Below are positions 41,041 to 48,433 of a stretch of DNA of 64,000 nucleotides, piece by piece (within the stretch, counting starts at the first letter, position 1; every line of letters begins with the position of its first letter). This DNA comes from a virus. The notes under the pieces were generated by a model. That model made no database searches and was not told where the DNA came from. It saw only the letters and a program-made list of their open reading frames with translations. The position numbers and the translations under genes are program-made. Location of the stretch: the IMG/VR virus record IMGVR_UViG_3300043424_000354, positions 1-64,000 of that record, one strand, 5' to 3'.

Positions 41041-41689
41041 TTACTTGAACAATTATCGAAATTGGGGTGATGGTCTGGAAAAGATCGCACACGAGATGCC
41101 GTGGAAGCACGAAGACTTTCGTAAGTCTCTAAATCCGAATACAATGGATGCTGCTATTTGGTTAGTAGAAGAACTACAGAAACACATAGATGTATCTAAG
41201 AAGTTGGATATCACAATTCTAAATTCTTGGTTAGGGTTTCCCCTTGTTCCGCTTCTATGTGAAAATCTAAACGTTAAAAAAATCAACTTGATTGACATCG
41301 ACAAAGATGCATTAGAACTGTCAAAGGTTTTTAACCGATATTATAATAATGAGCAGGGTGTTGAATTAAACCACATCAACTGGGATATCCCTTTCGCATA
41401 TCACGATATTAATGCGTTGGAAACTGATGTGGTAATTTCCCTTTGTTGCGAAACAATGTATCCTCTGAAGAAAATGACAACTGCGAATCCAGATTGCATC
41501 TTTGCCTGCCAGTCATCAAATGTATTCAAAGAAATGTATGGTATCAATTGTGTTCCGACAATTGAAGACCATATTGAGAATGTTGGTGTTGCCGCTGTTG
41601 GATATCATGGATCCATTCAGCAATCCTACTGGTCGTGGGATGGTAAGGTTGAGTTTGATCGCTTTATGGTAATCGGTAAGAAAACTTAA
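41027..41689 (+). CDS. Methyltransferase-like protein ending the plus-strand block
   Basis: 220 residues from ATG 41027. A Rossmann-type pattern ILNSWLGFPLVPLLCENLNVKKINLIDIDKDALELSKVF resembles a SAM-binding site with the Asp after the second strand, and LETDVVISLCCETMYPL follows. The glycine motif is degenerate (GFPL), so activity is uncertain. It ends in convergence with the oxygenase gene, sharing 4 bases. Confidence 0.6.
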   Translation: MLNYNYLNNYRNWGDGLEKIAHEMPWKHEDFRKSLNPNTMDAAIWLVEELQKHIDVSKKLDITILNSWLGFPLVPLLCENLNVKKINLIDIDKDALELSKVFNRYYNNEQGVELNHINWDIPFAYHDINALETDVVISLCCETMYPLKKMTTANPDCIFACQSSNVFKEMYGINCVPTIEDHIENVGVAAVGYHGSIQQSYWSWDGKVEFDRFMVIGKKT

Positions 41690-42363
41690 CCGAAGTGCGA
41701 GGCATCCTCGCCTGTAATATCTTCGATCATTGACCGCCAGATTTCAAGGTGCGGAACTACGTAACCAAGAGTCAGACGCTTTGCTGTATTTCCGCAACAG
41801 TGATAAACAATCTTGTCTTGTTCCTGCTTGTTACCGAAATACCCAACCTTACACGACCAACCTTTCGGATCGATCATCGTAACAACTTCCTTTGTTACTG
41901 GATCTAGGTATCTGAAAAATCCACCATTTTCTTCTGAGTTATATGTGATCAGAATATTATAACCAGCAGCATTCCAATTAGTATGCCACCCCATAAATCC
42001 ATCTTCGGGATAATATGTGAAGACTGCGTTATTTCTGGCGCCCAGATAACTGATCAATTCTCTATTAGTTTCTTGCTGTCTTCTACCATACTCTGATGGG
42101 AACCACGGTTGCCCATGCGCTTGCGACATATCTGTGCAAAAAGCAACCTCAGGGAATCCCACATGTCGTTCGCCTTTGTTTCTGATATGATTCATATACT
42201 GTTCGTCGGTTGCTGTGATGTGGGTTAATCCCCCTGCACGATCGCTTTGCATTTTTTCTGGTCCGAGAACAAGATGCTGATCGTTTTGTTCAAAAAACCA
42301 TTCAGTAAATGGATCCAGAATATCTTGTAATTCTTGTGAGACAGAACTTGTAAATTTCAGCAT
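41686..42363 (-). CDS. 2-oxoglutarate/Fe(II) oxygenase-like protein
   Basis: 225 residues. The double-stranded beta-helix pattern is YYPEDGFMGWHTNWNAAGYNILITYN, then GGFFRYLDP, VTMIDPKGWSCKVGYF and YHCCGNTAKRLTLGY. The first iron site is H-T-N rather than the classical H-x-D; the distal His and the RLTLGY arginine look preserved. Such oxygenases are widespread in aquatic T4-like phages; the substrate is unknown (protein or glycan hydroxylation possible). Convergent with the plus-strand block. Confidence 0.8.
   Translation of the reverse strand: MLKFTSSVSQELQDILDPFTEWFFEQNDQHLVLGPEKMQSDRAGGLTHITATDEQYMNHIRNKGERHVGFPEVAFCTDMSQAHGQPWFPSEYGRRQQETNRELISYLGARNNAVFTYYPEDGFMGWHTNWNAAGYNILITYNSEENGGFFRYLDPVTKEVVTMIDPKGWSCKVGYFGNKQEQDKIVYHCCGNTAKRLTLGYVVPHLEIWRSMIEDITGEDASHFG
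41697..41711. terminator. Small hairpin at the convergent junction
   Basis: GCGAGG CAT CCTCGC, a perfect 6-bp stem, just past the plus-strand stop and inside the last codons of the oxygenase gene. No T-run follows on either strand; a weak bidirectional terminator at most. Confidence 0.35.
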
Positions 42364-42936
42364 TCAATAATTCCTAAAATGATCAATAGTTATTTTGTTC
42401 CACACCAACTTGGCACTACATAAATCTTTACCAATGCGCAACATAGTTTCAGCAGTAGGATTAAATCCTCTCTTACTATACTTCACTAATCGTTGGTATG
42501 CCATAAATGGGTGAATATTGTTTTTTCTAAGTCGTAGAGTCTTACTATGTATATCATCCCAAAACTCCTCGGCATAATATATGTTCTTACCGTCAAATGA
42601 AATACAGCAAACAGTAAAGTCATAGTTATGTAATGTGCGAATTGGGTCTACGTATGGATAATCTGTTACTTGTATCTTTTTCCCAAACAAATTAAAGTCG
42701 TAAGAAAACTCGTTTTTATTTGTCTCGGGAGATATTAGTCTAAGATCTTGAATAAACTGTGTTGGATTATCGCTATAGAAATCATAATCGCTTATCGCAG
42801 TATTAGTAAGATGCGAAGTGATTGCGCCTCCTGCCAACCAATAGTTGTAGGATACCTTTCCTATTTTTTGTTTTAAGTTTTCAAATAAATCAAAAAATGG
42901 TTTGAATTTTTCTTGGTCTGCTGGTTTTACGATCAT
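42364..42936 (-). CDS. Nucleotidyltransferase-like protein
   Basis: 190 residues from ATG 42936, in a TGATG junction with the upstream stop. The segment YWLAGGAITSHLTNTAISDYDFYS shows the GG followed by D-x-D of Pol-beta-type nucleotidyltransferases. A conserved IQVTDYPYVDP then HNYDFTVCCISFDG and RLVKYSKRGF follow, as in tRNA-nucleotidyltransferase-like phage proteins. Substrate unknown. Confidence 0.72.
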   Translation of the reverse strand: MIVKPADQEKFKPFFDLFENLKQKIGKVSYNYWLAGGAITSHLTNTAISDYDFYSDNPTQFIQDLRLISPETNKNEFSYDFNLFGKKIQVTDYPYVDPIRTLHNYDFTVCCISFDGKNIYYAEEFWDDIHSKTLRLRKNNIHPFMAYQRLVKYSKRGFNPTAETMLRIGKDLCSAKLVWNKITIDHFRNY

Positions 42937-43631
42937 CAATCTAGTAGATTATGTGGGATAGTATAATGATAAATCACAATAGGTTGCCCCTGTAATTCTT
43001 CTTCTCTATACCCCACAACAAAGTTCCATCTTGCATCAGGATCTGGGAATCTACCTGTCTTTACGCCGAAATCATAAAGATTTAGGAGACGCCACATTGT
43101 GAATGTATCCCATTCAATTGCTGCAGCAGGATAGTGTTTTCGATCCCAATCAGGTTTGTTCTGCTCCCAATACTCACCATACCATGCACGCATGAGGTTT
43201 AGAGTCTGGGGATTGTTGCGGTAAATAAAGATACCACAGTGTTCAGTCATCTCTTCAGTTTCAGACAACTTAGTCAGTGCTGCATTATACGGACGATTGG
43301 CGGTGAAGAGAACATCTACATCATCTGGGATCTGATCAAAAATCTTTTGAATATCCTCGTGTTCGACTTCGGTGTCGCAGTCCATATAGACAGTCAGGTC
43401 ATACGGAGTTTGATCAAGCGCCCATAGTTTGGCACGCTTATCGCGAGGAACATTTTCAGTTACTACGTTGTCGAAAATCTCATAGTCGTCTGGTTGCACC
43501 CATTCTTCGTGTGTGAAGAATGTGATTTTTGCATCAGGAAAAAAATCTTTTAGGGAAATCGCCGAGTTTCTTGCTGCCCTATAGTATCCTTTACGCCTAG
43601 TGGCAACATACAGGAATCCATTATTCGGCAC
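42936..43631 (-). CDS. Glycosyltransferase-like protein (GT-A, DxD)
   Basis: 231 residues. GFLYVATRRKGYYRAARNSAISLKDFFPDAKITFFTHEEW at the N-terminus, RAKLWALDQTPYDLTVYMDCDTEV with the DxD, and CGIFIYRNN are typical of nucleotide-sugar transferases. It is not one of the four plus-strand copies; it is a different family on the other strand. Confidence 0.75.
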   Translation of the reverse strand: MPNNGFLYVATRRKGYYRAARNSAISLKDFFPDAKITFFTHEEWVQPDDYEIFDNVVTENVPRDKRAKLWALDQTPYDLTVYMDCDTEVEHEDIQKIFDQIPDDVDVLFTANRPYNAALTKLSETEEMTEHCGIFIYRNNPQTLNLMRAWYGEYWEQNKPDWDRKHYPAAAIEWDTFTMWRLLNLYDFGVKTGRFPDPDARWNFVVGYREEELQGQPIVIYHYTIPHNLLD

Positions 43632-44076
43632 TAACTGCTTCCTTGACGATTGCAGTATTCGCTTCTTCTTGCTGTAGAAGCATAACTGTATATGCAGTGA
43701 CTTCCATGATGTTCTTTGCCTTACGAATCTTTGACTTCAGTTCGCGATTCTTTGATGCTTTGACGCTATCGATTTCAAACGCATCCAGTTTGGCAGCGAA
43801 CAATTGCTCCTGCTGCATCCGTGTACGGTCAACCTTTTGCCGTTCAATATTGTGCTTGATTTGTTCATTGCGATCATCAAGACGTTTCTTCGTATTTGCA
43901 TCGATCTGTTCGATGCTATACTTCTTCAACAATTCCTCGAAGTCGCGATTAGTGCCATCGTTCATAATTGACGCTGTGACTCGTTTCCCAGTATCAGGGT
44001 AAACAAATTCTGCGATGACGTGCTGTTTTTCCTTATTTGCCCAATAAGGGTTTTCAATTGTGCGATTGGTAGTCAT
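43621..44076 (-). CDS. Hypothetical protein with coiled coil
   Basis: 151 residues. A short N-terminal beta part (VIAEFVYPDTGKRVTASI) and a long charged helix (TKKRLDDRNEQIKHNIERQKVD). It is followed directly by the GT-like gene (11-base overlap) and has an excellent early promoter, which makes the oxygenase-to-coiled-coil group an early operon. Family unknown. Confidence 0.6.
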   Translation of the reverse strand: MTTNRTIENPYWANKEKQHVIAEFVYPDTGKRVTASIMNDGTNRDFEELLKKYSIEQIDANTKKRLDDRNEQIKHNIERQKVDRTRMQQEQLFAAKLDAFEIDSVKASKNRELKSKIRKAKNIMEVTAYTVMLLQQEEANTAIVKEAVSAE

Positions 44077-44109
44077 TCAAATCTCCAAAAAATACATTAA
44101 TTAATATTA

Positions 44110-44138
44110 TGTATACTACTTTTGCAATAGAAAGTCAA
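44110..44138 (-). promoter_or_regulatory. sigma70-like promoter for the 43621-44076 operon
   Basis: TTGACT (44133-44138), 17 bases, TATACA (44110-44115) on the minus strand, immediately downstream of the repeat-protein gene stop. It marks an early operon (43621 down to 41686) inside the structural region. Confidence 0.75.
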
Positions 44139-44143
44139 GGGTT

Positions 44144-45727
44144 TTATGCAGTGCGAACCCAAAGTTTTACGGTTGACACTGTCTCTTTAGTTTCAATTAC
44201 TGTTGCGCCTGAATATGTTCCGGAATAAGTTCCCGAGTAGTTGCCTACGTAGTTACCGGAGTAGTTTCTGGAACCTGCGAAGTAACCAGTATAAAATCCT
44301 GTAAAGAATCCTTGGTAATTTCCAGTATATGTTGCAGTTCCAACATAATTTCCGGTAAAGTTATTTGCATATGTTCCGGAATAAGTTCCCGCATAGTTGG
44401 CGGCATAGTTTCTAGAACCAGAGAAGTATCCAGTATATGTTCCTGAATATGTTCCTGCATAGTTAGCAGCATAGTTTCTAGATCCAGCAAAGTATCCAGT
44501 AAAATTACCCAGATAGGTTCCGCTGAACGTACCCGAGAAATAACTTATATAATTTCCCGCAAAAGCAGTACCAGCATAACCACCATAGAAAACAGAATAA
44601 TACCCAACATACCCAGTTGCATATCCTGCGCCAATGTAGTTACCGCTGAAATTGCTAGAATAAGTTCCTGCATAGTTACCAGCATAGTTCCTAGAACCTG
44701 CGTAATACCCTACGTAGTTGCCAGAGAAATTGCCAGCATAGTTGCCTGCGTAATTTCTAGAACCCGCGTATGATCCAGTATAATTTCCTGTGAAATTGCC
44801 TGTATACGTTCCTGAATAGTTTGCCGGACCTACATAACCGCCACTGAAGTTGTTGGCATAATTACCAGAATATGCGCCAGCATAATTACCAGAGTAATTT
44901 CTAGAACCAGCATAGGTTCCTGCGTAGTTACCTGCGTAGTTACCTGCGTAGTTTTGCGGAGTTACTTGTTCACGAGTATCTGCAAACTCATCACCCATTT
45001 GCACCCAAGTGCCGCCAGATGGAGCAGTGGATTGAATCTTATATGTCCCAACGCCGCTATCGATAATTCTATTGCGGAAGTTTGGTAGCATCTGAAGAAT
45101 CTCAGAAGATGACATTTCTTTGACATCTTTCGTATTGATCAGTTTCAGTGGTTTTAGATTGGCATCCGAAAGAGAAGTAGCAGCAGTTTTCTGCCAAAGA
45201 TATGTTGTGGTATTCCCACCATTAGCAACATCGGTTAGCGTGTAACGAGCAACCCACGTCCCGCCTGACGGAGCAGAACCTTGTAGGCGATATTGACCCG
45301 CAGTATACGAAGTCTCCGAAACCATCGCATTAATTGCATAGTCCAGAATTTCGGTATCGATTTGACCATCAGTCATTTCGCGGATACCCGAATCATATTT
45401 CAGCGGACGATTTGTAATACTTTCTGATGCTGCAGCAGAGACCTGCTTTGCGTAGTATGTAACTGTGTCTAATGCACCAGTAGCAGGGTGAGTGCCTGTT
45501 GCTTCTTGGCGATCAGTGTCAGCAAAAGTTCCGATTGCAGTTCCTGCGCCACTATTGTTTGTGGTGATATTTAGTTCGCCAGTGCCAGTACCGTCGGAGT
45601 TAGCACCGAAAGAAACTGTCAATGTTTGGGCGATGTAGTTCTTGACTTCATCAGTAGTCATCTCCTGCAAACCTTGCCAGTTTGCAGAAGAAACAGGTGT
45701 TGCCGAGGATTTGTTTCTCAATACCAT
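44144..45727 (-). CDS. xYxG-repeat structural protein A
   Basis: 527 residues. Residues 1 to about 258 form a soluble head with two SAPSGGTWV-type blocks and WQKT strands. From about 259 to 505 nearly all residues follow a tetrapeptide x-[Y/F]-[A/S/T/V]-[G/N], broken by SRNYxG units; 22-residue and 48-residue supra-units recur between SRN marks. The C-terminal 20 residues (ETKETVSTVKLWVRTA region) match the end of protein B. The composition suggests a rigid, repetitive fibre or adhesin; fold unknown. Late position in the fibre region suggests a virion protein. Confidence 0.8.
   Translation of the reverse strand: MVLRNKSSATPVSSANWQGLQEMTTDEVKNYIAQTLTVSFGANSDGTGTGELNITTNNSGAGTAIGTFADTDRQEATGTHPATGALDTVTYYAKQVSAAASESITNRPLKYDSGIREMTDGQIDTEILDYAINAMVSETSYTAGQYRLQGSAPSGGTWVARYTLTDVANGGNTTTYLWQKTAATSLSDANLKPLKLINTKDVKEMSSSEILQMLPNFRNRIIDSGVGTYKIQSTAPSGGTWVQMGDEFADTREQVTPQNYAGNYAGNYAGTYAGSRNYSGNYAGAYSGNYANNFSGGYVGPANYSGTYTGNFTGNYTGSYAGSRNYAGNYAGNFSGNYVGYYAGSRNYAGNYAGTYSSNFSGNYIGAGYATGYVGYYSVFYGGYAGTAFAGNYISYFSGTFSGTYLGNFTGYFAGSRNYAANYAGTYSGTYTGYFSGSRNYAANYAGTYSGTYANNFTGNYVGTATYTGNYQGFFTGFYTGYFAGSRNYSGNYVGNYSGTYSGTYSGATVIETKETVSTVKLWVRTA
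44206..44952 (-). repeat. 12-bp-period repeat array encoding xYxG tetrapeptides (protein A)
   Basis: Roughly 60 tetrapeptides in register. Wobble positions differ from copy to copy, so the repeats are maintained at the protein level rather than by recent duplication. Confidence 0.8.
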
Positions 45728-45730
45728 AGT

Positions 45731-47722
45731 TTACGCAGTTCTAATCCACAACTTAATTGTTGAAACTGTATCTTTAGTCGCTTGAATCGTCGCACCACTA
45801 TAATTACCAGTAAAGGTATTTATATACGAACCAGAATAGTTTCCGGTGTAAGTTCCGCCGCCTGCATAGTTACCACTGAAGTTGCCCGTGTAATTTGATG
45901 TTGTAGAGAAGGTTCCTTGATAGTTGCCAGAGTAGTTTGCTGGTCCTGTGAAGTACCCCGTATAGAAACCTCCTGGTCCAGAGAAATATCCAGTGTATGG
46001 AGTTGGAGGAACAAATCCGTTATAGTTTCCAGTGTATGATGTACCGTATGCTGGACCTTGGAACGAAACTGTTCCGGAATAATTACCAGCAAAGTTACTT
46101 ACGTATGTTCCGTTATATGTTCTTGAACCTGAATAATATGCTATACCAGTATATCCTGGACCTGTGCCAGCATAGTTGCCAGAATAGGTTCTGGATCCCG
46201 AGTAGGTTGCTGGTCCTACATAATTGCCAGTAAAAGTGCCTCCTGGCGAAGAGAAGGTGTTGGTATAAAATACAGGCAAGTATCCTATACCTGGAATAAA
46301 CTGCGTTTCCTGATATGAACCAGAATATGCTGGACCAGGACCAGTAAAGAATCCAGGACTATAGTAAACTGTCTGCAAACCACTATATGGATCAGGTATC
46401 TGATTTGAGAAATAATCAGTGTAATAATTAGTCCCCGAGTAATACCCTGTATAATAATCTGCCATAAAGGCACCAGTATATCCTGGTCCAGGAGCACCAC
46501 TATAATTACCTGTATATGTGGCAGTTCCTGCGTAACTACCAGCATAGTTTCTCGAACCAGAGTAATATGCTACACCAGAATATGTTGCTCCTGTTCCGGC
46601 ATAATTACCAGCATAGTTTCTTGAACCAGAGTAGTAAGATGCGTAATTACCAGTATATGATGGACCTGGACCACTAAAGAACGGCGAATAGAATGGGGAT
46701 CCAGTATAAGTGCCGGAATAACTGATCAGTGGACCTAGTGGTGCAGTATATGTTGTTCCAGTATAACTTACTGCATTAGTAAAGGTGTTTGAATACCCAG
46801 CAGTTCCAGCATAATTACCAGAAAAGTTACCTGTGTAATTTGAGGTTGTTGAAAAAGTGTTTGAATATGTTCCGCTGTAATTTACTACGCCACCATAGTT
46901 GCCGCTGTAGTTACCAGTGAAATTTCCGCTGTAGTTACCAGCATAATTCTGCGGAGAAACTTGCTCGCGAGTATCGGAAAACTCATTGCCCATCTGAACC
47001 CAAGTTCCACCAGAAGGTGCTGATGATTGTAATTTATAGGTTCCGATTCCGGTATCGATAATTCTATTACGGAAGTTCGGTAGCAGTTGTTCGATTTCAG
47101 ATTCTGTCATCTGCTTGCAGTTGCTGCCGTTGTAACTGCGCAACGGAGTATAATCTGAATTTGGAGAAGATGATGCTACTGTTTTTTGCCAGAGATATGT
47201 AACAGTGTTTCCGCCTTGCGCAGTATCTGTTAGCGTATATCTGGAAACCCAAGTTCCACCCGACGGAGCAGATGCCTGTAGTTTATATTGTCCAGCAGTA
47301 TAACTAGATTCGGCGACCATCGCCTCAATGCAGAGATCCAGCACGCCATCAATATCACCATCACTCATCTCTTCAAGATGAGAATCCCATGCGAGTGGTC
47401 TGTTGGTGATGCTTTCTGATGCCGCAGCAGTTACCTGCTTTGCGTAGTACGTGGTAGTTGTAGTATTTCCAGTCGCGGGATGCGTGCCAATCGATTCAGT
47501 TCTATTGGTATCAACAAAAGATCCGATTGAAGTCCCAGAACCCGAATTGTCTGTTGTGATGTTTATTTCAGCAGTACCTGTACCGTCAGTTACTGCTGCG
47601 AATTTTTCAGTGATAACATTGGCAATATAATTTTTTACCTCTGAATCGGTCATAGTCTGCAAACCGCTGATGTTTGCAGAAGTGATTGGGGACCCTGATG
47701 CTTTGACCTTTAGAGGATTCAT
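45731..47722 (-). CDS. xYxG-repeat structural protein B
   Basis: 663 residues, paralogue of protein A: same head (LQTMTDSEVKNYIANVI, AAASESITNRPLAWDS, TYLWQKT, SAPSGGTWVQMG), same QNYAGNYSG transition near residue 260 and same end (TVSTIKLWIRTA). Its repeat half is less regular, with Pro-rich spacers (SGPGPSYTGN, PPTPYTGYFSG) between xYxG units. The 3 bases between the genes and the shared ends indicate tandem duplication followed by divergence of the repeat. Confidence 0.8.
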   Translation of the reverse strand: MNPLKVKASGSPITSANISGLQTMTDSEVKNYIANVITEKFAAVTDGTGTAEINITTDNSGSGTSIGSFVDTNRTESIGTHPATGNTTTTTYYAKQVTAAASESITNRPLAWDSHLEEMSDGDIDGVLDLCIEAMVAESSYTAGQYKLQASAPSGGTWVSRYTLTDTAQGGNTVTYLWQKTVASSSPNSDYTPLRSYNGSNCKQMTESEIEQLLPNFRNRIIDTGIGTYKLQSSAPSGGTWVQMGNEFSDTREQVSPQNYAGNYSGNFTGNYSGNYGGVVNYSGTYSNTFSTTSNYTGNFSGNYAGTAGYSNTFTNAVSYTGTTYTAPLGPLISYSGTYTGSPFYSPFFSGPGPSYTGNYASYYSGSRNYAGNYAGTGATYSGVAYYSGSRNYAGSYAGTATYTGNYSGAPGPGYTGAFMADYYTGYYSGTNYYTDYFSNQIPDPYSGLQTVYYSPGFFTGPGPAYSGSYQETQFIPGIGYLPVFYTNTFSSPGGTFTGNYVGPATYSGSRTYSGNYAGTGPGYTGIAYYSGSRTYNGTYVSNFAGNYSGTVSFQGPAYGTSYTGNYNGFVPPTPYTGYFSGPGGFYTGYFTGPANYSGNYQGTFSTTSNYTGNFSGNYAGGGTYTGNYSGSYINTFTGNYSGATIQATKDTVSTIKLWIRTA
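45790..46945 (-). repeat. xYxG repeat array (protein B)
   Basis: Less regular than in protein A and interrupted by Gly-Pro-Gly and Pro-rich stretches; the units NYSGNFTGNYSG and YYSGSRNYAGNYAG recur. Confidence 0.75.
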
Positions 47723-47724
47723 TA

Positions 47725-48207
47725 TTAATTCAGCCTGTTACCGCTTGAGTCATAAACAATGAGATTTGTTACGCGATACCAGTCTTGAGTATCCTGAGCA
47801 ACCAATTCTACCGATGAGTATGGTGCCAAATTCACACCAGCGTTGGTTGTTCCACCATCAATAACGTCTGAAGTATTTGGGTATACAACAATGGTAACTG
47901 CAGTTGTGTTAACAACTTTGATATTAATACCCGCAGCAGCAGTAGGTAACTTAACACCCTGCGCCGCACTGGCAGTTGTTACAATATTGACTGTCTTTGT
48001 TAGCGCAGTGGCATCACCTTGCGTAGATCCTGCTGCGGAAACTGTTCCTGACACCGAAGTGGTAAGAGTGCCTGTTAATGTCAAATCTGCAAAAGAAGGA
48101 CTGTCACCAGATTCATACTTGTCTGTATTCAAATTGCTGAAGTTGTCATCAACCTCAGTATTTGTCAGCGGAGTCCCCTTTACAGATCTAAGGGTAAGAG
48201 TGCTCAT
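47725..48207 (-). CDS. Fibre-type protein
   Basis: 160 residues. LTLRSVKGTPLTNTEVDDNFSNLNTDK is a recurrent fibre N-terminal motif (xLTxxEVDxNFxxL). A short Thr/Ala-rich segment and a compact C-terminal half ending LIVYDSSGNRLN follow. Likely a small adaptor or cap on the repeat proteins; inferred from motif and place. Confidence 0.72.
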   Translation of the reverse strand: MSTLTLRSVKGTPLTNTEVDDNFSNLNTDKYESGDSPSFADLTLTGTLTTSVSGTVSAAGSTQGDATALTKTVNIVTTASAAQGVKLPTAAAGINIKVVNTTAVTIVVYPNTSDVIDGGTTNAGVNLAPYSSVELVAQDTQDWYRVTNLIVYDSSGNRLN

Positions 48208-48213
48208 GCTTTT

Positions 48214-48432
48214 TTATCCTTGTTTCTGTAGAATTTGTGTTAGTAAGTTTTTAATCTCAATCATCTCATTCTTAAGATTATTTATATCGTCGCCATACGA
48301 TTCAATCTGCATCATGTGTTTTTTACGCGCCTTATATGCTGCTAAGGCAGGGAGGTCATTCGAAAGTATTGCCTTCGAATGACTGTCCCGTTCGTATTTG
48401 TTTGTGTCTGTTAGTTTGATTTTAGTTGACAT
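48214..48432 (-). CDS. Small charged coiled-coil protein
   Basis: 72 residues from ATG 48432 (AGG seven bases upstream; the upstream extension lies in the gene before). Charged N-terminus and a helix (DINNLKNEMIEIKNLLTQILQKQG). It contains the perfect inverted repeat at 48355-48383. Function unknown. Confidence 0.6.
   Translation of the reverse strand: MSTKIKLTDTNKYERDSHSKAILSNDLPALAAYKARKKHMMQIESYGDDINNLKNEMIEIKNLLTQILQKQG
48279..48286 (-). promoter_or_regulatory. Candidate late box TATAAATA inside the small gene
   Basis: Exact TATAAATA 72 bases before ATG 48207, but inside the upstream coding region, so it may be either a promoter for the fibre-type gene or chance. Confidence 0.4.
48355..48383. 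repeat. Perfect 10-bp inverted repeat
   Basis: GTCATTCGAA (48355-48364), 9-base loop, TTCGAATGAC (48374-48383) inside the gene 48214-48432, upstream of the candidate late box. Confidence 0.75.
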
Positions 48433-48433
48433 A

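Noticed and set aside
45817-45824. TATAAATA inside xYxG protein B
   Set aside because: It encodes INTF of the protein and no start codon of a gene follows at a useful distance.
44144-47722. CRISPR array or tandem satellite
   Set aside because: The 12-bp period is the tetrapeptide code; unit sequences drift at wobble positions and there are no spacers.
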